The notes: a model not told the origin generated them from the letters alone. Numbered from the stretch's first letter, positions 41,901 through 52,470 are shown. The stretch: 64,000 nt of DNA from Prorocentrum cordatum (GCA_963575745.1 CAUYUJ010004336.1:350773-414772); one strand, 5' to 3'. Numbers and translations are program-made.

Positions 41901-42638
41901 GGCACCTCGTTCCTTCGAGTGCACTGTGCACTTTTTTACCAACGTCGGGCTAATCGGGGGCACCAATCGGCAAATTGTCTGGCGTGCAAGAGAACGCGGA
42001 GGAGAGGAGGGCGGCCGCGCGGGGGGAGAAGGAAGCAGGCGCTCAGACGTGGAAGAATTCCGCGGTGAGCGGGCCCGAGCGGCCAGCCAGGGCAGCGGGG
42101 CCGCGGCAGCAGCCGGGGCCAAGGCCAGGGCGCACCCGCGGGCGCTGCAAGGGCGCAGCAGCGGTGAAGAGCAAGTAGAGCCAGCACTGGAGCCCGAGGA
42201 CTGCCATCAGCAAAATGCTATCGATAATGGGCACTGTGCACGTGGGACGGACGCGACATGAATTCTGGACTCCCCTTGGAATATCCTGCGCACTCCGGGA
42301 TTCCACACGACTCGGAGGACCACGACGGCGATCTTCGAACTGGGACCCTTCCCGCCGCCTCCCTGCCCATCCCTGCCCCTCGCCTCGCCGGCCTGCGACG
42401 AGCTCGTGGCGGGGCTCGAGGAGGGGCCCGCGGTGGTCGTGGATGCAGCTGCTGCCGCCAGCGCGCCGCTGGTGGTGCTCGGGCACTCCCCGCGAGCGGC
42501 GACCGTGGCGTTGCCGCAGCCTGCCCCGCGGGGCTCGGGCGCCGGCTCCCCCGAGGCGGCCGCCCCGCCTTGCCCGGCGCCCGGGGCCTCGCTCTCGAGC
42601 TCCTCTCGGTGCCCGGGGGGGGGGGGCTCTCTTCACGA
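41901..42638. other. GC-rich unique sequence, possible membrane-helix exon on minus strand, not called
   Basis: The minus frame near 42230-42150 reads PIIDSILLMAVLGLQCWLYL after a possible CACAG acceptor. There is no further support. Confidence 0.3.
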
Positions 42639-42801
42639 GGGGAAAAAACACACAGTCACAATTAATCGTCGATTCCCCCGAAAATATGGGAAAGGGAAAA
42701 TATGGGATTTGGGGGGGAGGACAAAAACCCAGAAAATATGGGAAAATATGGGGAATCCGGTGATTTGTGTGCATTTGTTTGTGTGTCCCAGGGTCCCTTC
42801 A
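42639..42801 (-). mobile_element. 165-bp element F2, copy 4 (reverse)
   Basis: The reverse complement runs GAAGGGACCCTGGGACACAC through two CCCATATTTTC cores to GACTGTGTGTTTTTTCCCC. Confidence 0.88.
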
Positions 42802-43399
42802 TCTCTTCCTCCCGCCCACGCCGGGGGCTCCTCAGGACGCGTGGCCAGCGCCAGCGTGCGGCAGGCCAGCGATGCATCGGCGGCGCGGACGCGGAGAGAA
42901 GATCGGGCTCTCCCCATGGAGCCGCATCGGGGACGCACCGGCGATGCGGCGCGATGCCCCGACCCCGTCTGTCTGGTCGGGCCCCATCTGGGAGGCCTGA
43001 CTCCCAAAGAGACGCGAACCAAGAGTGGCTGTGGAGCCCGGTGTCCCGGTCAGCGCCCTGGGGCCGAACAGGACGAGCCCTCCAGAAAGAGACCGGGCGC
43101 CTCTTCTGCTCCGGCGAGCGGCGGCGCCCTCGCCCCCCGCGCACCCTGCGGCAACACCTCGCGCCTCCGCGAGCAGGGGCAGACCCGATCTCATCCGGGC
43201 GGCTGCTGGTGGCTTTCGGGGTCATGCCTCGGGCCTCTGGCGGCCGTTCGGGACGATCTGGGCACCCTCAGAAGGCCCTCGCCCAGGCGCCCGAGGCTGG
43301 AGTGCCGCAGACGTTCGAAAACAGGAAGCTCTGCTCACCTTCCCTCCTTTGCTGACGAAGGTGGCGCTCCAGGTGTCGGAAACACTTAAGCAACACTAA
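42802..43399. other. GC-rich unique sequence; F4 terminus at 43370-43399
   Basis: CAGGTGTCGGAAACACTTAA, GCAACACT at 43371 is a lone inverted end of family F4. CATCGGCG/GATGCGGCGC motifs occur at 42870-42960. No gene is recognised. Confidence 0.5.
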
Positions 43400-43585
43400 A
43401 GCGTTCGGGGATCTTCTGAACCAGGTCAATCCAGACCCCAGTCACTCAAGCATTGCAGAAGATCCTGCAAGATCCTGCATCCCAACCCGGGTCAATGCGA
43501 CCCTGGCCCTGCAGGATCCTGCAAGATCGGGCGCTCTGGCTGACCCCGGTTTGCATTGACCCCCGTCTCAGGGCCACCGTGCCGC
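43400..43585 (+). repeat. ACCCGGGTCA-rich repeat, copy 2
   Basis: It shares GGGATCTTCTGA.CC.GGTC, CAGGATCCTGCA.GATC and GGCTGACCCC(C/G)GTTTGC with 29296-29525. Confidence 0.8.
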
Positions 43586-43612
43586 GGGGCTCGGAGTGGG
43601 CGTGTCCTCGGG

Positions 43613-45030
43613 TAGGAGGAGGAGGAGGAGGAGGAGGAGGAGGAGGAGGAGGAGGAGGAGGAGGAAGGGAAGGGGAGGAGGGAGGGGGAGGAGGAGGAGG
43701 AGGGGGTGGAGGAGGAGGAGGGGAGGAGGAGGAGGAGGGGAGAGGAGGAGGAGGAGGAGGAGGAGGAGAGGGGAGGGGGAGGGGAAAGGGGAAAGGAGGG
43801 GAGGAGGAGGAGGAGGAGGAGGAGGAGGAGGAGGAGGAGGAGGGGAGGAGGAGGAGGGAGGAGGAGGGAGGTCCGGGTCCGTCCTCCAGGCCAGCCCCCG
43901 CTCCCGAGGCAGGGGGGGGGGGGGCCTGGAGCCCTCGCGCCCGAGCATCCGGGGGGCCTGGCGCGTGCCCCCCGCAGCCTTGGCGCGTGCCCCAGGGGGC
44001 TGCCCACGTGCCCCCCGGGGCTTTGCCGAGCGGCGGCGCGCGCATATTTCTCGGGCCCAAGATCGGCCCAATCGGGAGGAGGAGGAGGAGGAGGAGGAGG
44101 AGGAGAGGAGGAGAGAGGAGGAGGAGGAGGAGGAGAAGGAGGGGAGGAGGAGGAGGAGGAGGAGGAAGGAGGAGGAGGAGGAGGAGGAGGAGGAGGAGGA
44201 GGAGGAGGGTGAGGGGGAGGGGAAAGGGGAAGGGGGGAGGAGGAGGACGGAGGAGGAGGAGGAGGAGGTGGAGAGGATAGGAGGTCCCGGGTCCAGCCCT
44301 CCAGGTCCCCGCCCTCGCTCCCGAGGGAGAAGGGGGGGGGCCTGGAGCCCTCGCGCCCGAGCATCCGGGGGCCTGGCGCGTGCCCCCCGTGCAGGCCTGG
44401 CGCGCGCCCCGGGGGGGCGGCCCGCGTGCCCCCTCGGGGCTCTGCCGAGCGGTGGCGCGCGCACATCTCTCGGGCCCAAGATCGGCCCAATCGGGAGGAG
44501 GAGGAGGAGGAGGAGGAGGAGGAGGAGGAGGATGGAGGAGGAAGAGGAGGAGGAGGAGAAGGAGAGGGGGGGAGGAGGTAGGAGGAGGAGGAGGAGGAGG
44601 AGGAGGAGGATGGAGGAGGAGGAGGAGGAGGAAGAGGAGGAGGAGGAGAGGAGGAGGAGGGGGTGAGGCGGAGGAGGAGGAGGAGGGAGGAGGAGGAGGA
44701 GGAGGAGGAGGAGGAGGAGGAGGAGGAGGAGGAGGACGGAGGGGGGGAGGGGAGGGGGAAAGGGAAAGGGGGAGGAGGAGGAGGAGGAGGAGGAGGAGGA
44801 GGGGAGGAGGAGGAGGGGAGGAGGAGGAGGAGGCAGGAGGTCCCGGGTCCAGCCCTCCAGGTCTCCGCCTCGCTCCGAGGGAGATGGGGGGGGGGGGCCT
44901 GGAGCCCTCGCGCCCGAGCATCCGGGGGGCCCGGCGCGTGCCCCCCGTGCAGGCCTGGCGCGCGCCCTTGTGGGGGGCTGCCCGCGTGCCCCCCCGGGGC
45001 TTTGCCGAGCGGCGGCGCGCGCATCTCTGA
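43613..45030 (+). repeat. Composite tandem array: (GGA)n plus a 200-bp GC-rich unit, 3 copies
   Basis: GC-rich units at 43870-44080, 44281-44495 and 44838-45027 share GGTCC.GGTCC, CTCCAGG.C, CCTGGAGCCCTCGCGCCCGA, GCATCCGGGG and GGGGCTTTGCCGAGCGG. GGA blocks of 200-340 bp separate them. A stub of the unit (GTGCCCCCCGGGGCTTTGCC) lies at 45510-45560. Very long frames across this block (over 700 codons on the minus strand) are repeat artefacts. Confidence 0.92.
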
Positions 45031-45372
45031 AGGGGCCCTGGGACGTACAGATAGATGCTCCAGATTTCGTAGTAAAAGCGAGGGGGTCTCGACCCTCCCA
45101 GACGAGAAGTTTTGGACCCCCCCCCGTGGGAGAACCCTCCAAGGCATCCTTCCCAGACCCCCCCAGGCCCTCCAAGATAGCCTGGAAGAGACACCCCCCC
45201 CAAAATGAGACCCCCCTCCCTTTATTACGAAATCTGGAGTACACACAAAGAAAAGGATTCCCCATATTTTGCCCTATTTTCTGGGCTTTCGTCTTCCCCC
45301 CCACTTCCCATGTGTTCGTATATTTTCCTGGGGATGGACGATGAATTGTGCCTGTGTGTTTTTTCCCCTCCT
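45030..45372 (+). mobile_element. 165-bp element F2, copy 5, interrupted by another element
   Basis: GAAGGGGCCCTGGGACGTAC, AGATAGAT stops at 45056 and resumes at 45240 with TACACACAAAGAAAAGGATT and continues to the normal F2 end. Removing 45057-45239 restores the AGATACACACAAAG of the intact copy at 45555. Confidence 0.88.
45057..45239. mobile_element. TIR element F11 (183 bp) nested in F2 copy 5
   Basis: GCTCCAGATTTCGTA(G)TAAA..GAGGGGG.TCTC at the left is inverted at the right (GAGACCCCCCTCCCTTTATT, ACGAAATCTGGAG). The arms are about 35 bp with a few mismatches. No coding capacity is seen. Confidence 0.87.
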
Positions 45373-45394
45373 GATTCTCGGGCCCGAGAGGGCC

Positions 45395-45960
45395 CCGAGG
45401 CGCCCCCCAAATCGGCCCAAGACGCCCAAGGTGGCCTCGAGATGGCCTCAAGATGGCCCAAGACGCCCAAGACGCCCAAGATGGCCTCAGGAGGCCCCGT
45501 GGGGCTTCCCGCGTGCCCCCCGGGGCTTTGCCGAGCAGCGGCGCGCGCATTTCTGAAGGGGCCCTGGGACACACAAATAGATACACACAAAGAAAAGGAT
45601 TCTCCATATTTTGCCATACTTTCTGGGTTTTCGTCTCCCCCCCACTTCCCACATGTTCGTATGTTTTCCTGGGGATGGACGATGAATTGTGTGTCCGTGT
45701 GTTTTTTCCCCTCCTGATTCTCGGGCCCGAGAAGGCCCCGAGGCGCCCCCCAAATCGGCCCAAGGCGCCCAAGGTGGCCTCGAGATGGCCTCAGGAGGCC
45801 TTTTCGAGGCGCCCGAGAGGCCTCCCGAGGAGGCCCCCCAAAGGCAGTCTCGCCCTTGTCGGCGCTCCGGCGCTCCAGGACGGCACTGGTGGCCCCCGAG
45901 ACCACCCCAAAACGGCCCAAGAGGCCTCCAAGAGGGCCCCAGGACGGCCTAGGAGCGCCC
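45395..45960 (+). repeat. Degenerate CCAAGATGGCC arrays around F2 copy 6
   Basis: 45395-45490 and 45740-45960 are arrays of CCCAAGACG, GGCCTCGAGATGGCCTCA. CTCGGGCCCGAGA.GGCCCCG starts both, so the array plus F2 unit is itself duplicated in tandem (period about 355 bp). Confidence 0.8.
45555..45722 (+). mobile_element. 165-bp element F2, copy 6
   Basis: Intact copy: TGAAGGGGCCCTGGGACACA to TGTGTGTTTTTTCCCCTCC. It is very similar to the 3' part of copy 5. Confidence 0.9.
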
Positions 45961-46004
45961 AAAGACGGCCCCAGAGGAACCCAGGGGACGCGAACCGACA
46001 ATCC

Positions 46005-46126
46005 AAGTCTTCCGCCCCAGGTTAGGGAGCCCACAAAGGACGTACGCGCCCACCGACAATCCAAGTCTTCCGCCCCAGGTTAGGGAGCCCACAAAGGACG
46101 TACGCGCCCAGCTATGTACATGAACA
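46005..46126 (+). repeat. 59-bp tandem duplication beside the gap
   Basis: CCGACAATCCAAGTCTTCCG, CCCCAGGTTAGGGAGCCCAC, AAAGGACGTACGCGCCCA occurs twice. Its last 45 bp also occur at 30868. Confidence 0.93.
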
Positions 46127-46226
46127 NNNNNNNNNNNNNNNNNNNNNNNNNNNNNNNNNNNNNNNNNNNNNNNNNNNNNNNNNNNNNNNNNNNNNNNNNN
46201 NNNNNNNNNNNNNNNNNNNNNNNNNN
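46127..46226. other. Assembly gap (100 N)
   Basis: A second placeholder-length gap, again with a CCT run directly on its right side. Confidence 0.99.
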
Positions 46227-46364
46227 CTCCTCCTCCTCCTCCTCCTCCTCCTCCTCCCCCTCCTCCTCCTCCTCCTCCTCCTCCTCCTCCTCCTCCTCCT
46301 CCTCCTCCTCCTCTCCTCCTCCTCTCCTCCTCCTTCTGCTCCTCCTCCTCCTCCTCCTCCTGAT
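46227..46364. repeat. (CCT)n tract after gap
   Basis: Almost pure CCT, probably extending into the gap. Confidence 0.97.
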
Positions 46365-46633
46365 CTTTCCCGCCATCCTCCCCCAAGTGTTCCCCGAAGG
46401 GTTTCCACAACGGTTGGGGGAATACATGATCCGATAGCTTGGCAGAGCTCTTGCCACAACGCTCGGACACATGGGTGCTTTCAACCCCTTGCTCCGCCAC
46501 GCGTTCCCCGAAGTCTCTCCAAACAGACTCGGGGAACAACTGGCCCGATAGCTTGACCAAGCCCTAGCCCAGCGGCCACATAAGCGCTTTCACAAGGGCA
46601 GGGGGCGGAGGTGATTCGCCGTGGGCGTCTTCG
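46365..46633. other. Short duplicated segment, no gene
   Basis: TTCCCCGAAG..T.TCCA.AC..., then GGGGAA.A..TG..CCGATAGCTTG occurs twice (46391-46445 and 46503-46557), about 112 bp apart. Confidence 0.6.
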
Positions 46634-46771
46634 ATATGTTTTGAATTCCCCCCCCTCTGCCCAAATGCACTGTTGGTTTCGGATCTTCCGAGTTTGAGTG
46701 TCCGAAAGGTAGCGCGTAAACATACCAACTTTGACTTGCGGAGAAGGGGGGAGTGTTGTTTAGTTCCCAAC
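46634..46771 (-). mobile_element. F4 element copy (reverse, partial)
   Basis: The reverse complement shows CTAAACAACACTCCCCCCTT, TCCGCAAGTCAAAGTTGG, GGAAGATCCGAAACCAACAG, TGCATTTGGGCAGAGGGGGG, collinear with copies at 56262 and 59953. Confidence 0.75.
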
Positions 46772-46879
46772 CATCCTGTGGTGTCGGGTCCTCCTTTTGA
46801 AGAGACAGCGCCCCGCGTTGTCCTCTGTCACTCACTCCTCCTCCTCCCTCCTCCAATCTCTGCCCCTGCCCGCCGCACG

Positions 46880-47280
46880 AGTCAAGCTTTTCGGCACACC
46901 ACTCACACGCTTCGTGGCCAAACAAGGAGCTCTATCCAAGGTCCCAGTGGCACCGTCCACATGCGTCCGCGCCACCCATGTCGGCACACCCCTCACACGC
47001 TCCGTGGCCACATAAAGACCCCAGGCCCCAGTGGCACCGTCCACAGGCATCCGCGCCACGCATTTCGGCACACCCCTAACGCTCTCCGTGGTCACAGAAG
47101 GAGCCCCGCCCCAGGCACCAGTGGAACCATCCACAGGCGTCCGCGCCACGCACATCGGCACACCCCTCACAAGCTTCGTGGCCCCATAGGCAGCTTAACC
47201 GAGGACCCGAATGGCACCGTCCACATGCGTCCCCGCCACTCATGTCGGCACACCCCTCACTCGCTTCGTGGCCCAAAGGG
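46880..47280 (+). repeat. Minisatellite, unit about 87 bp, 4-5 copies
   Basis: The unit contains GTCCACA(T/G)GCGTCCGCGCCA, then CGGCACACCCCTCAC.CGC and TCCGTGGCC. It starts at about 46892, 46975, 47058, 47150 and 47245. Confidence 0.88.
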
Positions 47281-48239
47281 AGCCAAACCCAAGGGCCCTC
47301 CTCATGCCGATGGCTCTCCGCAGCCCCTGGGGTGGCTGCTGTGCAGGACGCATGGGGCGCCGGTAATGGCGTACGCATGGCCCACGCTCGAACAGCACCT
47401 GCACAAGCACCCCAGGGGTTAGAAAGCCCGGGCAACACAAGCACCCCACCGAGACGGTACGGGGATGCGCCTCCGGATCGCCGGCCCGACGGGAATCAGG
47501 GGGGGTCGTTCGGGCTGCTCCCCTTGGCCCTAAGAGGTCCCCCCAAACGGGGCTCATCGCTCCGCACGCTGGCCTCCGACGCCCCCCAGCGCCGCCAGGG
47601 CGCCTTTTCGTGCCAGGGGCGCTGCCCCCCTGTCCCAAGGGGGCCCCTTGCCGGGAAAGTGCGGGTGCGCGTCCCCGGAGCGCAGGCCCCACGGCGGTCG
47701 GGGGGGTCGTCCGGGGGGCTGTGCCCACTGCATGGCCCGAAACGGGAGGGAGGAGGGAGGAGGGAGGAGGGAGGAGGGCCCTCGATCCACGCGGGCTCTC
47801 GACGACCCAGCGCCGCCGTGGCGCCTGCGTGCCGGACACGGGGGCGGCGCTTGGGGGGGGGGGAGGGCCTCTCCTCCCCCCCCCCTGCCTGGGGCCCCAC
47901 TGGCCCCAGGCCCCAGGAAGCTCTCAAGGGTACGAGTTGGCCGAAGCCTTGTCCTCGGGGGGCCCCCTCCCCTGGGGCCCGAGACCGGGACGGCGTCCAG
48001 GAGGGGCCTTCCCCCCTCCTGGCCCCGGGCCAGCACGAGGTCCGGGCGCCGGGGAGGAACATTACAAGGACAGGACAAGGCCCAAATCTACTCCTTCGGG
48101 GACCCCCCGTCCGGGGCCGTGAGGACGCGATCCCTCCACCTCTCCCTCCCGTTGCACTGCCCCCTCTGCTACTGGGGAGTGCACCGGGGCGCCACGAGCC
48201 AGGGAGGCTGTTCGGGCACGGGTTCTCGTTCGAAGACGC
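47281..48239. other. GC-rich sequence with G/C homopolymers and GGGAGGA repeats, no gene assigned
   Basis: (GGGAGGA)n at 47750-47785. Open frames on both strands lack motifs. Wording GCGCCCC.AGGCCGG-like resembles the tandem units at 53.2 kb. Confidence 0.4.
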
Positions 48240-48560
48240 CCAAGATGGCATCCAGACGGCCCAAGATGCCTCCTAAACGCCCCAAGATGCCGAGGTCACT
48301 CTAAAAGCACCGAAGAAGTGAAAGTTGCCCCATTCCCTTAGGAAAACGTATGTTTTAGACATCTTCGCCTCTTGCGCTTTCATACCGTGCAGGACGGCCC
48401 AAAAGACCCCTAGGACAGCTCCAAGACGGCGAACCCGAACCCACATTTCCAGCCTTCGGCCCCAGGACGCCCCCAGGTTGCCTCAAGAAGCCCCCTAACA
48501 CGCCCCAAGAAGCCCCCAGGGAGCCCGAACAGAGCCCCCAAACGCCCCCAAAAACCTCCC
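48240..48560 (+). repeat. Degenerate CCCAAGATGGC array, block
   Basis: GCCCAAGATGGCATCCAGAC and CCCAAGAAGCCCCC units, same orientation as the other blocks. Confidence 0.65.
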
Positions 48561-49854
48561 AGGAATCGGACAAGCCTCGTGGAATGCAATTCTGGACGCG
48601 CAGTAGTTTATAGAGGGGTCGGCGGATGTGGCGTAAGCATATAGAATCGACTGGCGTGTGGACTTGGGTTGGTCACCCAAGGCGAGCAAGCAGAAAGCCC
48701 TCTGGAATGGACGAACCACGGCGCCGCCCCTCAACCACGTGCGCAATCCCCGCATCTAGCAGCCAGCGCGAAGCATTGGCATCCATACGCCACAAGAGCA
48801 GCCGAGGACGAAGGGAGCGGCGGGATGAAAAACGAGGTCGGGAACAAACGCGGGGGCGAATGCGGGATCAAAAAAGCGTGAGAGCACGCGACTGCGATTG
48901 CGGGAACAAGCTTCCCTGTCCTCCCGTGGGAATCAATCAATATTTCAAACTCTGAGCATGGTTTATCGCCCTGACGCGAAGGAGGGGGGTGGCAACATAG
49001 TCGAAAGCGGCCGAGGCGCGCAAATCAATGTTTCAGGCTCCGAAGCATCATTTTTCGAGTCCGAGTTCCCGACATTCCGCCGCCTGTGGCCTGCCACCGC
49101 CATTGGGAAACGACTGTTCAGGGATCGACAAATCACTTTTGGACCGCGCAGGCGACGGGGGGGGGAATGCGAGTGCAGGAGCGAAAAGAAGGCAATGCTT
49201 CTGGACAGAATGTCTTTCTGAATCCCGGACGCAAGCCACGTGGTTGGACCAGAAACAAATCTGAAAGCCCCATGCCCCGCCCGCCAACCGCCGCTCACTC
49301 GGGCACGTTCCCAGGTTGACGAAGCTCGAAGACGACAAAGATGACGTCATAAAAAAACAAGTTCGCAAGCGCGGCGGGCGATCCGCTGCCCGTCACAAGG
49401 TTTGACTGGCGCCACGCCTGCCTCATGCAAACTCCACCTGCTCATGCACACCTAATTACCATTGCACGTCATGTCGAATTCGACCGCGCAAGGATCGAGC
49501 CGCTCGCGACCCCTCAGAAGCCGCGCTGCCACGCTGAAAAGCTGCCCGGCATCAGCAGAAGACGCTGGCGTGCACGATTTTCGAATTGTTGTTTGACACC
49601 GCGTGGATCGCTCAATGTTGAATGATATGATCGTTCAGTGTTGAACGATGTCTACTCCTGGAGGTACCTGGGATCTCTCGACCTATCCTCTATCGTGATT
49701 TGGCGCCGCGGGTCGTCTGCGCGGGCCCTGGGGCCCGAAAGGGCCCCCCCCTGGGCGCGCTCAACCTTGAACGCCCGCCCCACGCTTCGACGCGACGCGA
49801 ACCCACTGCACGTGAAACTGCGGTCACCGACCGCGCGCTCGAGATCGAATGCCC
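48561..49854. other. Unique sequence; one frame (48898-49221, +) possibly coding, not called
   Basis: The plus frame MVYRPDAKEGGGNIVESGRG ... FFESEFPTFRRLW has balanced composition, but the antisense frame is equally open and no splice context supports either. Confidence 0.25.
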
Positions 49855-49973
49855 GTCGCTCGGACGTCCATTCCCTATGCTTTTTTCGGTGTCGGGCGTG
49901 GCTTTTTCGCAGGATGATCCAGGATGCTCATGAAATAATCCCCGCCGAGGAAAAGTGCACACGTCCGAGCGAT
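49855..49973 (+). mobile_element. F1 element copy 4 (subfamily B)
   Basis: GTCGCTCGGACGT to ACGTCCGAGCGAT. The interior differs from subfamily A by TTCGCAGGATGATCCAGGAT and AATAATCCCCGCCGAG. Confidence 0.9.
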
Positions 49974-49977
49974 ACCA

Positions 49978-50062
49978 AGATCCACTGCGCTGGGCAAATT
50001 TCTGTAGCGATAGGTTCTGTGATCGTTTTCGTTTTCTGAAGTCGGGCCGAGGCCACACACTC
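49978..50062 (+). repeat. 85-bp dispersed repeat (pair with 57039-57125)
   Basis: GATCCACTGCGCTG.GCAAAT, TTCTGTAGCGATAGGTTCTG, TGATCGT, then GGTCGGGCCGAGGCC in both. Each is followed by a CCT tract. Confidence 0.9.
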
Positions 50063-50450
50063 CTCCTCCTCTCCTCCTCCTTCTTCCCCTCCTCCTCTTC
50101 CTCCTCCTGCTCCCCCCCCTCCTCCTCTTCCCCCCCTCCTCCTCCTGTTCCCCCTCCTCCTCCTCCTGATCCTCTTCCTCCTTCTTCCCCTCCTCCTCTT
50201 CCTCCTCCTGCTCCCCCCTCCTCCTCTTCCCCCTCCTCCTCCTCCTCCTCCTCCTCCTCCTCCTCCTCCTCCTCCTCCTCCTCCTCCTCCTCCTCCTCCT
50301 CCTCCCCTCCTCCTGTTCCCCCTCCTCATCCTCCTCCTCCTCCTCCTTCTTTCCCCTCCTCCTCTTCCTTCTCCTGCTCCCCCCCCTCCTCCTCTTCCCC
50401 CTCCTCTTCCTGCTCCTCTTCCTCCTCCTTCGCCTCCTCTTTTCCCTCCC
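50058..50450. repeat. (CCT)n tract, interrupted
   Basis: Nearly 400 bp of CCT with TTCCTC and TGCTCC interruptions. Confidence 0.96.
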
Positions 50451-51368
50451 TCCCAGGCCTCTGGAAGCCGACTGCTGCCCCCCAGGCCTCGGGGCACCGT
50501 TTAAAACTTTCTGTCGAGGCTCGAAACACTGTTTCTGCTGCCTCCCCAAGCTTCTGGGGGCCTATGCAGCCGCCTCCCAGGCCTCCAGGAGGTTGAGAAC
50601 CAATTCCTCGAGGCCCGGAGCATTTCTTCCTGCGGCCTCCCAGGCCTCCGGGGGCCCGGACGCCGAAGATCAATCCTTCTCGAGGCCCACCACATTGTTG
50701 CTGCTGCCTCCCAGGTCTCCGGGGGGCCCGGAAGCCGCAGATCAAGTCTTCGAGGCCCGAGGAATCGTTGCTGCTGCCTCCCGGGAGGCCCAGAGGCCGA
50801 CAATCGATCCGTCGAGGCCCAGGACCCCAAATGTCGTTTCTGCCCCCTCCCAGGTCTCCGGGGGGCCCGGAAACCGAACATCGATTTTTCGTTGGAGGTC
50901 CAAGCACTTGTTCCTGCTGCGTGCCTCGGGGCTCCTCGGGGGGCTCAGAGGCCGAAAATCAATCTTTCGAGGCCCAGGGAACTGCATCTGCTGCCTCCCA
51001 GGAACCTGGCGGGCCCGATGGTTGGAAATCAATGCTTCGAGGCCCGAAGAGTCATGTCTGCTGCCTCCCAAGCCTCCAGGTGGCCCCGAAAACCGAGCAC
51101 CTAGTTTTCGAGGCCAAGACCTTCCGGGCCTCCCGGGGGCCCCGAAGGCGAGAATCCATCCTTCGAGGCCCAGGATCTTGTTTCTGCCACCTCCCAGACC
51201 TCCGGGACTCCCGGAAGCCGACGATCTTTCACGGGGCGCAAGCAATTGGCGCTGTTGCCCCCCAGGCCTCCAGGGGGCCCGGAGGCCGAGCAGAAGTGGC
51301 CCGAGGCCCAGCGCCTTGCTTCCGCTGCTCCCGTGGCCTCCGGGCGACTGCTGCGACTTCCCAGGTCT
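50451..51368 (+). repeat. Minisatellite, unit about 70 bp, about 13 copies
   Basis: The unit reads CTGCTGCCTCCCAGGCCTCC, GGGGGGCCCGGAAGCCGA.., ATCAATCTTTCGAGGCCC. Period is 64-74 bp. Frames open on both strands for up to 400 codons are artefacts. Confidence 0.9.
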
Positions 51369-51505
51369 CCAGAAACCGATTGTCGATTGTCGATTTCTCG
51401 ATTGTCGATTTCTCGAGAAATCGATTTGTCGATTTTTCGATTGTCGAATCGACAATCGATTCCTCGAGATAAATCGATGGTCGATTCCTCGAGGCCCGAA
51501 AAACT
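51369..51505 (+). repeat. TCGATTTCTCGATTG repeat with inverted units
   Basis: GATTGTCGATTTCTC direct repeats are followed by their inverse (TCGAATCGACAATCGAT), making a strongly self-complementary 130-bp stretch. Confidence 0.85.
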
Positions 51506-51823
51506 GCTTCTCTGCTGCCCTTCAAGCTTCCGGAGCCGCCGGGGGACTTCCGGGCACCAGGCGGCCAGGAAGCACTCCCCCGAACCAGAGAAGGCATTTT
51601 TTCTGGGTGCCGCCTGCCGCGCATCCGGCGACGACTACGCGCGGTGCCTGCCCGAGGCGCGAGGCGCCCGCGGGCCCCGAACGAGGCGAGGCCGAGTCAG
51701 CCCAAGCGGCCAACAGGCACACGAACAGCGGCCACGCAGAAGCCGAAGGGGCCGAGCCAATCGATGCCAACGGGGCCGATCGAACAGCGAGCAGCCCTGA
51801 CTTGAAGGAGAAATGCGGGACGG

Positions 51824-52003
51824 GAAAATGACCACCACAGCCACTGCTTCTTGTTTGCGCCGCCTTCCAGCCGCCCGAAAAAGAAGCAGTGGTTGTGGTC
51901 ATTTCCCTGGTGCCAAGCTCAACGAAAATGACCACAACCACTGCTTTGTTGCTGCGGGCTGGAAGGCGGCATCAAAAGAAAAGCAGTGGTTGTGGTCGTT
52001 TTC
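51824..52003. mobile_element. Pair of hairpins F13, inverted relative to each other
   Basis: Each hairpin (51824-51905 and 51924-52003) has GAAAATGACCAC.AC..CCA, CTGCTT ends pairing with AAGCAGTGGTTGTGGTCATT. The loop CGCCTTCCAGCC in the first appears inverted (GGCTGGAAGGCG) in the second, so the second is a reversed copy. Confidence 0.9.
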
Positions 52004-52315
52004 ACGCCCCGTAATAAAGGAAAAGGGGAACGAGGAGGATGGGGGAGAGGAGGCAAAGACATCCCGCACGCACAGCGCACACACGAGGATAACGAGGGAA
52101 GCGCCCTCGGATATCCGGACGCATCGGACCGAAATCGAATCGGCTCGAACTCGAATCGGCATCGAGTTGATCTCCATCTGCGAATCGGACTCCCTCCAAC
52201 CCCTCCTTCCAGCTGGCCTGCGCTTAAACCCTAAATTCTTAATCCTCTAATTACTAAACCCTGAACACCGAACAAACGGGTACATACGGGAACATACGCT
52301 AACATACGACCTGGC
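52004..52315. other. Unique sequence, no gene recognised
   Basis: GAATCGG/GAACTCG motifs occur at 52120-52190. AT-rich AACCCTAAATTCTTAATC at 52225 hints at degenerate telomere-like sequence. Confidence 0.4.
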
Positions 52316-52470
52316 CATGTAAACCCTCGCCATCCGATGCAACAACTACTATGTCCTGATCATGCGTGCTGTAAACCCTCGCCATCCCTTGCAACGAAAT
52401 ACTATTTCCTGATCATGCGTGCTGTAAACCCTCGCCATCCCTTGCAACAAAATACTATTTCCTGACGTTC
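52316..52470 (+). repeat. 56-bp tandem repeat, 3 units
   Basis: TGTAAACCCTCGCCATCC..., TGCAAC(A/G)A(A)ATACTATTTC, CTGATCATGCGTGC repeats three times with small indels. Confidence 0.92.

Noticed and set aside
43446-45772. Open frames of 580-730 codons on the minus strand
   Set aside because: They translate a GGA/CCT array with three 200-bp repeat units into Pro/Ser/Leu runs in all three frames. There is no domain and no codon bias.
50593-51831. A 412-aa plus-strand frame
   Set aside because: It runs through the 70-bp minisatellite and the TCGATT repeats. The antisense frames are equally long and composition follows the repeat unit.
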